Assembly (NCBI GenBank): GCA_910588885.1
Contig: CAJUSQ010000062.1
Location: 1-17,496 of the forward strand
Source: an uncultured Lachnospiraceae bacterium
Lineage (GTDB): Bacteria > Bacillota > Clostridia > Lachnospirales > Lachnospiraceae
Direction of reading: 5' to 3'
Length of the DNA stretch: 17,496 nucleotides
In this document: positions 1-7,327 of the stretch, one piece after another
Layout of the letters: the number at the start of each line of letters is the position of its first letter
Position numbering within the stretch: position 1 is the stretch's first letter
Notes under the pieces: generated by a model
The model's database searches: none
The model's input: the letters and a program-made list of their open reading frames with translations, nothing else
What the model was told of the DNA's origin: nothing
Translations under genes and position numbers: made by a program

Positions 1-106
1 AATAAGCATTAATCGCCTGACTCATAACTGGCACCTCCATCTCTTTAATCTTCTCCAATTCCTCTTCCGTTTCCGCTTTGAACAGTGAAAGCCACAATAG
101 TAACAT
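1..106 (-). pseudogene. Rpn/PD-(D/E)XK-type transposase-nuclease, C-terminal fragment, cut by the window edge
   Basis: Reading the minus strand from an ATG at 106-104 gives an open frame that runs off the left edge. It begins MLLLWLSLFKAETEEELEKI and continues with KEMEVPVMSQAINAY. This matches, from memory, the region after the nuclease domain of the Rpn/PDDEXK_2 family (recombination-promoting nuclease, putative transposase), which are normally about 300 residues long. The nuclease core should come before this segment, but there is an in-frame TGA at 133-131, nine codons upstream, and nothing recognisable beyond it. I therefore read it as the tail of a 5'-truncated gene. A real downstream start is unlikely. 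The end of the gene lies outside the window. The family assignment rests on motif memory and is moderately confident. Confidence 0.5.
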
Positions 107-280
107 ATCATCCTCACCCACATCTGACGGTCATTTTTTGCGGACAGTTCAATACATACCTGCCTTTTTCACTCCCTGTTCCTGCTTTTTACCTCAATCC
201 CACACTCTTTCTATATTATCTCCTTAGCACAATTTTTATAAATCGTTTCCGCAAGCTAAAATTGTCCCTAGGCTATATAT

Positions 281-1933
281 TTAACTGATACTAATATTTA
301 AATGCTGTGGTAGTGAACCAACAACCACTAACGACTCTTTCTCACACCAGAAGAAATATATTCTCATACAATATTTAGGGTCTCGAGAAGATCCTTTTCG
401 TAAATGCCTGTCCATTTTAACTTTTGCCCCAGGATATTGAACAAAATATGTTTCCCCCTGTTCTCCTGCCGCAGTATCAGCAATAGCTCCCGATTCTTCA
501 ATTCCCAATTCAGAACATTTTTTATCAAACTCTTGTCTTGTTATTGTTCCCATTCTCATTTGATAATAAGATGTTCCCAATAAATATATTGACCTAAAAA
601 CCAATTCCGAATCTTCATATACTGCATCTTTTAACGCTCGGATTGCACGGCTATGTAAAACAACTTTTCCAGGAAAATAAGTTTCAACCCATTCTTGTAA
701 TTCTGAATAATCTTTCAAGATTGGGATTTCTGTTCTGACTCCTTTACTACTTTCAAGTTGATGTTCTAATACATCTATCCGCAAATTCAAGCGAAATAAT
801 ATGTCTCTTATCTCAGTGATTTCTTTTTCTTTCTCTTCTACTTGTATTAACGCAGTTAATAGTTCGTTATCCCTATTTGTAATATTTTCTTCAAGCTGAT
901 TTATTTGTTGCTCATATGTGTCTCTTAATTGCGCAATATCGAATAAATTTTTTTCTTTTTCAATAAGAATTTCTTTATTTGCTACAAAATAAAATTTGTG
1001 TCCTAATCTTCCCCAATCAATCCTAACATTTATATTATACTTTCTCATATTCTCTCTTAACAAATATCTGAACGCTTCTCCTGCAATATATTCATTCCCA
1101 TGTTCATCTGTATAATTAGATGCCATAATCCTATTTGCAACAGATAGAGGATGATTCATATAATTATCCTCTCCAAAATCTGCATTTGGGAAATACGTTC
1201 TCACAGCCCCTCCATAAACTCCCCATTTTTTCCCTGTTACAGCATTCCATTCATCAATAATATTACAAGGAATCCTAACGATATGTGCAAGTGAGGCGGT
1301 CTGTTTTGCCAACATTTCGGCATTAACCAAATACCCTTTTGTGTATTGCCATCCTATATTATCAATAGATTCATTTTCAGTTATTACAATGACTGGCATT
1401 TTCCTATCAGTATTCTGAATAAAATCATAAAGTTGTTCTAACTCGTGCCCATCTTTTATATCCCAAACATCAGCATTTAACCGTCTCACATCAACTATTC
1501 CATTTTGTTTGGCTATCTGACTAGCAAAAGTTGGCATACTAAACCCTACATCCCCTGCATTACTATTCACTGGTGTTGAATATGACAATTTAACTCCAAA
1601 TAAAACCTTTTCATCTATTACAATAATTTCTGCTTCAATTGTCCATATTCTACCCGGAATGGATGAATCTGGATGCGATGCCTTTAGACAAAAATATGGT
1701 TCTTCTGGTTTATAAATAATACTCACTTCATATCCTGTACGATTTTTCTCATAACTTCTTATGCTTTCAGGCATCTGTAAATTAGCAAATTTATTTCTTG
1801 TCCAATTATAAATTACAGTACTATTGTATTTAACAGTTCCAAATATAGTATTCTTTACTATTAATTGAACTGACATTTGAAATGCTCTGTTAATATATGC
1901 CCCTTCTAAGACATATTTCTTTCTATCAAACAT
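281..1933 (-). CDS. Uncharacterised 550-residue protein with central coiled coil, AT-rich gene
   Basis: I do not recognise a named function. The start is well supported: GGAGG lies about 7 bases upstream of the ATG, and a TATAAT sequence (1977-1972) lies further up without a clear -35 box. Three parts are visible. Residues 1-310 form a globular region with beta-rich stretches, a VIVITENES segment at 181-189 and a conserved-looking GGAVRTYFP at 241-249. Residues 320-395 are charged and heptad-like, a likely coiled coil. Residues 405-550 form a C-terminal domain ending with SSRDPKYCMRIYFFW and VVVGSLPQHL. From memory, this C-terminal pattern recurs in large uncharacterised proteins of accessory and defence-type loci. 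There is no signal peptide and no membrane segment. Base composition is visibly more AT-rich than the other genes here, and the neighbour is a transposase remnant, so acquisition by transfer is likely. The existence of the gene is secure; its role is unknown. Confidence 0.85.
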   Translation of the reverse strand: MFDRKKYVLEGAYINRAFQMSVQLIVKNTIFGTVKYNSTVIYNWTRNKFANLQMPESIRSYEKNRTGYEVSIIYKPEEPYFCLKASHPDSSIPGRIWTIEAEIIVIDEKVLFGVKLSYSTPVNSNAGDVGFSMPTFASQIAKQNGIVDVRRLNADVWDIKDGHELEQLYDFIQNTDRKMPVIVITENESIDNIGWQYTKGYLVNAEMLAKQTASLAHIVRIPCNIIDEWNAVTGKKWGVYGGAVRTYFPNADFGEDNYMNHPLSVANRIMASNYTDEHGNEYIAGEAFRYLLRENMRKYNINVRIDWGRLGHKFYFVANKEILIEKEKNLFDIAQLRDTYEQQINQLEENITNRDNELLTALIQVEEKEKEITEIRDILFRLNLRIDVLEHQLESSKGVRTEIPILKDYSELQEWVETYFPGKVVLHSRAIRALKDAVYEDSELVFRSIYLLGTSYYQMRMGTITRQEFDKKCSELGIEESGAIADTAAGEQGETYFVQYPGAKVKMDRHLRKGSSRDPKYCMRIYFFWCEKESLVVVGSLPQHLNISIS

Positions 1934-2503
1934 AAATTTCCTCCAATAATAATAGTCGAAATATGTATTTTATTATATCAGATTATCCCCAAAAATACCA
2001 TTACCTTAGTTCATTATATAGCATCCGTTTCTGCTCCCTGCTCCTGCGTTTGCACTCGTTTGACTTCTCCTTCTGTATTTTCTTGGCACATACGGGACGC
2101 TTATCATGGAGCGGTCAAACAGGCTGACCCGGCAAAGGCAAAGGAAAAAAAGCAAAGAGCGCGGCAAAGAAAAAGAGCAGCGAAATAGAGCTTTAACCGC
2201 CTTATCTCTTTACTGCTTCATGCAGCCTTTTATAACCCCTCGTGGGATTTGGGTACCATTTACCGAAAAAGCACCCCCAACACAGGCGATAAAAGAAACG
2301 CCGGAAGCCTGAAAAACATAGTGTTTATGCGGGTTTCCGGCGTTTTCTAATCCCTCAACCGACCTAAAATTATCTTGTGCGAGAGAGAATTATTCTACTA
2401 TTTTTTATTTCCTCTCATTTCGGCAATCCTTCCGGGGCAAATTTTCAAAAAAATCGAATTGTCAAAAAAATAACAAATTTTGAAAGAATCCTCCAAAAGG
2501 CTA
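1934..2503. other. Gene-poor boundary between accessory stretch and pot operon
   Basis: No convincing gene lies here. A plus-strand frame at 2106-2312 (68 codons, lysine/arginine-rich start) has no good ribosome binding site, and its stop lies inside the hairpin at 2296-2347. On the minus strand, about 2112-2004, a short stop-to-stop frame ends RSREQKRMLYNELR and has a coding-like character, perhaps the tail of a lost gene; I cannot assign it to a family. The last part (2360-2500) is AT-rich leader in front of the regulator promoter. Confidence 0.5.
2296..2347. terminator. Terminator-like hairpin with T tracts on both strands
   Basis: The stem pairs AAACGCCGGAAGCC with GGGTTTCCGGCGTTT at the two ends, and the loop contains a small nested AAACA/TGTTT pairing. 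T-rich sequence follows on either strand (GTTTTCT on plus, TTTCTTTTA on minus), so it could stop transcripts both ways. It separates the AT-rich accessory stretch from the pot operon. No clear gene ends right before it on either strand, so what it terminates is uncertain. Confidence 0.65.
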
Positions 2504-2531
2504 TTGACTTTTTCTATAGAACCGTTATAAT
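2504..2531 (+). promoter_or_regulatory. Sigma-A-type promoter of the regulator-pot operon
   Basis: TTGACT at 2504-2509 and a perfect TATAAT at 2526-2531 are separated by 16 bases. The predicted start site is near 2538, which leaves a leader of about 120 bases before the regulator ATG at 2660. It is the only strong promoter seen before the five-gene run 2660-7009, so it probably drives the whole unit. Confidence 0.7.
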
Positions 2532-2543
2532 TAGGATTGCTTT

Positions 2544-2560
2544 GTTTAATATTATTAAAC
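2544..2560. promoter_or_regulatory. Perfect palindrome, candidate operator of the XRE-cupin regulator
   Basis: GTTTAATA-T-TATTAAAC is an exact 8+8 inverted repeat around one central base. It begins about 13 bases after the -10 box and so lies just downstream of the predicted transcription start, a place where a bound repressor would block transcription. XRE regulators usually bind such short palindromes as dimers. The assignment to the adjacent regulator is inferred from position. Confidence 0.5.
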
Positions 2561-2659
2561 ATAAAATATACTATCAGTTTGACCCGTCCTTTGCCGGACA
2601 GGATTTCAGACAGAGCAGATGCCCTTTCCAGGGCGCATTTGACAGAAAGAAGGATTTTC

Positions 2660-3199
2660 ATGGATATCGGGAAACGTATGAAGGAGCTGCGCATATTATA
2701 TGGGCTGACCCAGCAGGAGCTGGCGGACCGCAGCGAGCTTTCCAAGGGCTACATCTCCCAGCTGGAGCGGAATTTGACAAATCCCTCCGTCAGCACCCTG
2801 TTAGACCTGATTCAATGCCTCGGCACCACCCCGGCGGACTTTTTTGCCGATGAAGAGCCGGAGCAGCTGGTTTTTAAGGAAGAGGATTATTTCGAAAAAG
2901 AGGACGAGGAGAACGGCAGCCGCATTGAGTGGATCGTTCCCAACGCCCAGAAAAATTCCATGGAGCCCTTACGGCTGACCCTTTCCCCCGGCGGGAAATC
3001 CCCGGTACACAAACCCCACGAGGGGGAGGAATTCGGCTACGTGCTGAAGGGCGCCGTAAAAATTTACTGCGGGCCCCGTTCCTTTGTGGTCCGCCAGGGC
3101 GAATCCTTTTATTTTAAATCCGGCAAAAAGCATTATATCGAAGCGTTTGGAAGCCGGCCGGCTTCCCTGATCTGGGTGGCGACTCCGCCCAGCTTTTAA
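2660..3199 (+). CDS. XRE-family transcriptional regulator with C-terminal cupin domain (PuuR-like)
   Basis: This is a DNA-binding regulator of 179 residues. A helix-turn-helix XRE domain spans about residues 5-60 (the core includes LTQQELADRSELSKGYISQL), followed by an acidic linker and a cupin_2 beta-barrel at about 105-175 (HKPHEGEEFGYVLKG, then GESFYFKSGKKH). Proteins of this architecture sense small molecules through the cupin; the best-known relative, PuuR, controls putrescine metabolism. The start at 2660 is preferred over the longer frame from 2537 because AGAAAGAAGGA precedes it at the right distance and the extra 41 residues resemble no domain. The stop lies 25 bases before potA, so it heads the pot operon and probably represses it in response to polyamines. 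That ligand is inferred from context. Confidence 0.9.
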   Translation: MDIGKRMKELRILYGLTQQELADRSELSKGYISQLERNLTNPSVSTLLDLIQCLGTTPADFFADEEPEQLVFKEEDYFEKEDEENGSRIEWIVPNAQKNSMEPLRLTLSPGGKSPVHKPHEGEEFGYVLKGAVKIYCGPRSFVVRQGESFYFKSGKKHYIEAFGSRPASLIWVATPPSF

Positions 3200-3224
3200 G
3201 GGCAACGACATAAGGAGGATACCA

Positions 3225-4298
3225 ATGAGTAAAAAGTTAATTAATTTAGAACATATTTCCAAATCCTTTGACGGTTCCGTCGTATTGGACGATCTGAACC
3301 TCTATATTCGGGAAAATGAATTTTTGACCTTGCTTGGCCCCTCCGGGTGCGGAAAAACCACGACGCTCCGTTTGATCGGCGGCTTTGAAACCCCGGACAG
3401 CGGCAGGGTAGTCTTTGACGGGACGGACATTACCTCCCTTCCGCCCAATCAGCGGCAGGTAAACACGGTATTCCAGAAGTATGCCCTTTTTACCCATATG
3501 AATATTGCTGAAAACATTGCCTTTGGCCTGAAAATTAAGAAGAAATCCAAACAATATATTGATGATAAAATTAAATACGCACTAAAGCTTGTGAATCTGG
3601 ACGGCTTCGAGAAGCGAAGCGTGGATTCCCTAAGCGGCGGTCAGCAGCAGAGGATTGCCATTGCACGAGCCATTGTAAACGAACCGAAGGTCCTGCTTTT
3701 GGATGAACCCCTGGGAGCGCTGGATTTAAAGCTCCGCCAGGATATGCAGTACGAGCTGATCCGGCTGAAAAACGAGCTGGGCATCACATTTATATACGTA
3801 ACCCACGACCAGGAGGAAGCCCTTACCATGTCCGATACCATTGTGGTTATGAACCAGGGTTATATCCAGCAGATCGGTACACCGGAGGATATCTACAACG
3901 AGCCTACCAATGCCTTTGTAGCGGATTTTATCGGGGAAAGCAACATTTTAGACGGCATTATGGTAAAAGACCGTCTGGTAGAGGTGCTGGGCGTGAAATT
4001 CCCCTGTGTGGATGAGGGATTCGGCTGTGATAAGCCGGTGGATGTGGTAATCCGGCCCGAGGATGTAGAGCTTCTGGCCCCGGGGGCCGGACGTTTGGAC
4101 GGGGAGGTTACTTCCCTGATTTTCAAGGGCGTCCATTGGGAAATCGACGTAATGGCCGGCGGCTTTGAGTGGCTGGTGCATACCACCCAGATGCACCCGG
4201 TAGGCTCCAGGGTCAGCATCCAGGTGGATCCCTTCAATATTCAAATTATGAACAAACCGGAATCCAGTGATGAAAGGGCGGTGGAAACAGATGGGTAA
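3225..4298 (+). CDS. potA: Spermidine/putrescine ABC transporter, ATP-binding protein PotA
   Basis: The 357-residue cytoplasmic ATPase powers polyamine import through PotB/PotC. The ATP-binding cassette is complete: Walker A GPSGCGKT at 38-45, Q-loop Q84, signature LSGGQQQR at 136-143, Walker B VLLLDEP at 156-162, D-loop ALD at 165-167 and the switch histidine H194. Residues from about 240 on form the TOBE-type regulatory domain (VVIRPEDVELL). The length matches the PotA family. An AAGGAGG site precedes the ATG. Its last codons overlap the start of potB by 8 bases, which suggests translational coupling. The nearest alternatives are other TOBE-containing importers of the same class (Fe3+, phosphonate), but the PotB/PotC/PotD neighbours settle the assignment. 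Confidence 0.95.
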   Translation: MSKKLINLEHISKSFDGSVVLDDLNLYIRENEFLTLLGPSGCGKTTTLRLIGGFETPDSGRVVFDGTDITSLPPNQRQVNTVFQKYALFTHMNIAENIAFGLKIKKKSKQYIDDKIKYALKLVNLDGFEKRSVDSLSGGQQQRIAIARAIVNEPKVLLLDEPLGALDLKLRQDMQYELIRLKNELGITFIYVTHDQEEALTMSDTIVVMNQGYIQQIGTPEDIYNEPTNAFVADFIGESNILDGIMVKDRLVEVLGVKFPCVDEGFGCDKPVDVVIRPEDVELLAPGAGRLDGEVTSLIFKGVHWEIDVMAGGFEWLVHTTQMHPVGSRVSIQVDPFNIQIMNKPESSDERAVETDG

Positions 4299-5115
4299 AT
4301 TCAAACGGCAGTTCCTGGCAGGCCCTTATCTGGTCTGGATTATCGGCTTTATCCTCCTTCCCGTCCTTATGATCCTGTACTACGCCCTGACAAATTCCGG
4401 CGGGAATTTTACTCTGGCAAACGTTTTGGCCATCGGAGCGCCCATTCATCGGAAAGCTTTGTTCCTTTCCTTGAAACTGGCTTTCCTCTGCACGGCCATC
4501 TGCCTGGTGCTCTCCTATCCGCTTGCCATGGTACTGAATAACTTAAGGAACAAATATCAAAATTTAATCGTGTTTATATTTATTCTTCCAATGTGGATGA
4601 ACTTTATGCTGCGGATTCTGGCCTGGAAAATGCTGCTTTCCAACAATGGGGTAATCAATACGGTCCTGGGATTTTTCGGAATCCCCTCATTGGATATTTT
4701 AAATACCCCCACTGCAGTCGTCTTCTGTATGGTGTATGATTTCCTTCCTTTCATGATCCTGCCCATTTACAATTCCATGGCCCGGATCGGCCGGGATGTT
4801 ATTGAGGCCGCCAAGGATCTGGGAGCCGGGAATCCTGCTGTTTTTTTCAAAATCATCCTGCCCCTGACCCTTTCCGGGGTTGTCAGCGGTATCATTATGG
4901 TATTTGTGCCTGCCCTGACCTCCTTTGCCATCTCGGATTTGTTAGGCGGCGGCAAGGTACTGTTAATCGGAAATGTCATTGAACAGGCGTTTATGCAGGA
5001 ATATAACTGGAACTTAGGCTCCGGCCTTTCCATTGTGCTGATGATTTTTGTAATTGCTAGTATGGCGCTGATGAGCGCCCATGACAAAGAGGGAGGAGGT
5101 GCCGGCGTATGGTAA
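4291..5115 (+). CDS. potB: Spermidine/putrescine ABC transporter permease PotB
   Basis: This is an inner-membrane permease of 274 residues from the chosen start. About six hydrophobic segments are visible, and the EAA loop that contacts PotA reads EAAKDLGAGNPAVFFKIILP in the second half. I chose the ATG at 4291, giving MGKFKRQFLAGPYLVW, which is the usual N-terminus of PotB proteins. The frame is open back to a GTG at 4267, but those extra codons lie inside potA and lack a good ribosome site. The chosen start overlaps the potA stop, and the gene stop overlaps potC by 7 bases (ATGGTAA). With PotC it forms the heterodimeric channel. Confidence 0.93.
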   Translation: MGKFKRQFLAGPYLVWIIGFILLPVLMILYYALTNSGGNFTLANVLAIGAPIHRKALFLSLKLAFLCTAICLVLSYPLAMVLNNLRNKYQNLIVFIFILPMWMNFMLRILAWKMLLSNNGVINTVLGFFGIPSLDILNTPTAVVFCMVYDFLPFMILPIYNSMARIGRDVIEAAKDLGAGNPAVFFKIILPLTLSGVVSGIIMVFVPALTSFAISDLLGGGKVLLIGNVIEQAFMQEYNWNLGSGLSIVLMIFVIASMALMSAHDKEGGGAGVW

Positions 5116-5897
5116 GGAAAACGGCGGAGCGGATTTATCTGGGTGTAATTTTTCTGTTTTTATACCTACCGATCCTGGTTTTAATCGTTTTATCCTTTAA
5201 CGATTCCAAATCCCGGGTGGTCTGGGGCGGCTTCACCTTAAAGTGGTATCAGCGGCTGTTTCAGAGCAGCGTCATCCTGGAAGCCTTCTCTACAACGATT
5301 TTCATCACCTTGGCTTCCGCCCTTTTGGCAACCGTCTTAGGAACCTTGGCAGCCCTTGGCATCCACGCCATGAAAGCCAAAAAACAGGCGGTTATGCTGG
5401 GAGCGACCAACATCCCCCTGCTGAACGCGGATATTGTAACGGGGCTTTCCATGATGCTGCTGTTTGTGCGGTTTACAAAGCTTGGGATGTCCACGGTACT
5501 GATTGCACACATTACGTTCAACATCCCTTATGTGATTTTAAACGTACTGCCCAGGCTTCGGCAATGCAGCCAGAACGCCTACGAAGCGGCTCTGGATCTG
5601 GGCGCCACTCCTTTTTATGCCTTTTACAAGATCCTGTGGCCTCAGATCCGTCCCGGCGTCTTTTCCGGTGCGCTGATGGCTATGACCATGTCCCTGGATG
5701 ATTTTTCCGTGACCTACTTCACCAAAGGGGCCGGGATCAATACCCTCTCCACGATGATTTATACGGAAATGCGCAAGGGCATCATTCCGGAAATGTACGC
5801 CCTTTCCACCATTTTGTTCTTCCTTGCACTGGTGCTCCTGCTGATCATGAACTTTGGTTCTGCCCGAAAGGAAAAGCTGGCAAAGGAACAGATTTAA
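5109..5897 (+). CDS. potC: Spermidine/putrescine ABC transporter permease PotC
   Basis: This second permease subunit has 262 residues. It opens with a typical first membrane segment (YLGVIFLFLYLPILVLIVLSF), then about five more, with the EAA loop as EAALDLGATPFYAFYKILWP. The MSLDDFSVTYF stretch near residue 195 is characteristic of PotC/PotI-type permeases. An AGGAGGT site lies within the end of potB, 8 bases before the ATG, so the two genes are translationally coupled. It acts with PotB as the membrane channel for polyamines delivered by PotD. Confidence 0.93.
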   Translation: MVRKTAERIYLGVIFLFLYLPILVLIVLSFNDSKSRVVWGGFTLKWYQRLFQSSVILEAFSTTIFITLASALLATVLGTLAALGIHAMKAKKQAVMLGATNIPLLNADIVTGLSMMLLFVRFTKLGMSTVLIAHITFNIPYVILNVLPRLRQCSQNAYEAALDLGATPFYAFYKILWPQIRPGVFSGALMAMTMSLDDFSVTYFTKGAGINTLSTMIYTEMRKGIIPEMYALSTILFFLALVLLLIMNFGSARKEKLAKEQI

Positions 5898-5953
5898 AAA
5901 TTAAATTTATATGTAAAATTAAAATAATAATTAATAAACAGAAAGGAATCGCT

Positions 5954-7009
5954 ATGAAGAGGAAATTTTTATTAGCAGTGGGCCTGTTTGCGGCTCTTGC
6001 GCTGTCCGGCTGCGGCGGCGGCTCCGACTCGGAGAATACGTTAACCGTACTAAATTACGGAAAATACCTGGATCCTGCAGCCATCCAGATGTTTGAAGAG
6101 GAAACCGGAATCAAGGTGGAATACGAAGAATATATTACCCCGGAAAATATGTACACAAAATACAAGGCCGGCTCCATTGATTACGATTTAATCTGCACCT
6201 CCGACTATATGATTGAAAAACTGATCAAAGAAGGGGAGGTTCTGGAAACGGATTTTAAGCAGCTTTCAAACATTGAAAACCTGGATCCCTCCTATTTCAC
6301 CTTCTCTCAAGCTTTTGACCCGGAAAACAAATACGCCATGCCCTATTTCTTCGGCACTGTCGGCATCCTTTACAATAAAAACATGGTGGATGCTGCCGAT
6401 ATGGAGTCCTGGGACTGTTTGTGGAACGAAAAATACAGCGGACAGATCATTATGGCCGACAGCGTCCGGGATTCCTTTATGGCTGCACTGAAGTACAAGG
6501 GCTACTCTTTGAATACCACCGATGAAAGCCAGCTGCTGGAAGCCCAGGAAATTTTAATCAACCAGAAGCCTCTGGTCTACTCCTATCTGGTAGATGAAGC
6601 CCAGGACGAAATGATTGCGGAAAATGCCGCCCTGGCCCTGGTTTATTCCGGAGAAGCCGGCTATGCCATTGAGCAGAACGAAAATCTGGCCTACAGCGTC
6701 CCCAAGGAAGGCTCCAATATGTGGATTGATTCCTGGTTCATCCCAAAAACCTGCAAGCATAAGGAAAATGCCGAGAAATTTATGGACTTCCTGTGCCGTA
6801 CGGATGTGACATCCCTGAATTTCGAATATGTCTACTACGCAACGCCCAACAAGGCTTTCGTAGATTCCTTAGAGCCGGAGGTTCAGAATAACACGACGGT
6901 GTTCCCGCCTACGGAAATCCTGGAAAACTGTGAAATTTTAAAGTCCTTAGAGGACTCGGCCACCGCCAAATATAATGAATTGTGGAAGGAATTGAAATCT
7001 ACGGATTAA
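5954..7009 (+). CDS. potD: Polyamine ABC transporter substrate-binding lipoprotein PotD
   Basis: This 351-residue extracellular lipoprotein captures polyamine and hands it to PotBC. The N-terminus is a lipoprotein signal peptide with lipobox LSGC; Cys20 would be the lipidated residue. The mature part follows the PotD/PotF fold: NYGKYLDP near the start, ETGIKVEYEEY, ESWDCLWNEKYSGQI and the MWIDSWFIP stretch. The last corresponds to the FWMDS ligand segment of Escherichia coli PotD, so the Trp and Asp there are kept. Other pocket positions differ (ADSVRDSF against TDDAREVF, and a Tyr where E. coli has Trp229), so specificity may be shifted within the polyamines. AGAAAGGAA precedes the ATG. An AT-rich spacer of 56 bases separates it from potC. 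Confidence 0.93.
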   Translation: MKRKFLLAVGLFAALALSGCGGGSDSENTLTVLNYGKYLDPAAIQMFEEETGIKVEYEEYITPENMYTKYKAGSIDYDLICTSDYMIEKLIKEGEVLETDFKQLSNIENLDPSYFTFSQAFDPENKYAMPYFFGTVGILYNKNMVDAADMESWDCLWNEKYSGQIIMADSVRDSFMAALKYKGYSLNTTDESQLLEAQEILINQKPLVYSYLVDEAQDEMIAENAALALVYSGEAGYAIEQNENLAYSVPKEGSNMWIDSWFIPKTCKHKENAEKFMDFLCRTDVTSLNFEYVYYATPNKAFVDSLEPEVQNNTTVFPPTEILENCEILKSLEDSATAKYNELWKELKSTD

Positions 7010-7025
7010 CGGAAAACAGATCCAA

Positions 7026-7129
7026 AACGGGGCTGCTGCAAAATAGCTGTCAGATACAAAATATGGCATTCAGAACCCAAGAAATGTTCCATATATTGTA
7101 TATCAGCTGTATTTTGCAGCAGCCCCGTT
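7026..7129. repeat. Long imperfect hairpin, MITE-like
   Basis: The ends AACGGGGCTGCTGCAAAAT and its reverse complement pair exactly for 19 bases, then GCTG/CAGC pairs after a 2-base bulge, and an inner ATACAAAATATGG pairs with CCATATATTGTAT with one mismatch. Almost the whole 104 bases can fold into one hairpin. There is no coding capacity and no clear poly-T tract after the stem. It sits between the stop of potD and the next gene. It may be a non-autonomous element with terminal inverted repeats, or it may serve as the 3' end structure of the pot transcript. I see no convincing target-site duplication. Confidence 0.7.
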
Positions 7130-7327
7130 GTTCGTAATCAGGGACTTGGATTTCCCGACAGGTTCATGCGGTAACAATAACCCTGCCGTCCCTGCCAGGA
7201 AAATAATTTTGAAAAAGTCCTTGCATTTTTACTGGAAACATGTTACAGTGGTTCCACGCAGGAAATCCTGCATCAATTTCTATCTTCTTTCTTACGCCTG
7301 TGTCCATACCCGGATATAGGAGGATCT
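7130..7327. other. Upstream region of the DUF5688-type gene
   Basis: Together with the hairpin at 7026-7129 this forms a gene-free stretch of about 318 bases. Apart from the hairpin and the promoter at 7221-7249 I see no further structured element; short open frames here have no ribosome sites and no recognisable content. Confidence 0.6.
7221..7249 (+). promoter_or_regulatory. Candidate promoter of the DUF5688-type gene
   Basis: TTGCAT at 7221-7226 and TACAGT at 7244-7249 are 17 bases apart, and a TG at 7241-7242 gives an extended -10. The leader to the ATG at 7328 would be about 72 bases. Confidence 0.5.

Noticed and set aside
229..265. ACAATTTT/AAAATTGT inverted repeat after the 550-residue gene as its terminator
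   Set aside because: The stem is all A/T-rich with a 21-base loop and no T tract follows; an 8-base match of this composition is expected by chance in such AT-rich DNA.
2106..2312. 68-codon plus-strand open frame rich in Lys/Arg/Gln
   Set aside because: No adequate ribosome binding site, low-complexity basic start, and its stop lies inside the terminator-like hairpin. No family resemblance.
2537..2659. N-terminal extension of the XRE-cupin regulator
   Set aside because: The extension covers the promoter leader and the palindrome, adds no domain, and the ATG at 2660 has a proper ribosome site and the usual family N-terminus.
4267..4290. Earlier GTG/ATG starts for PotB
   Set aside because: They lie deeper inside potA, lack a good ribosome site, and the ATG at 4291 gives the standard PotB N-terminus.
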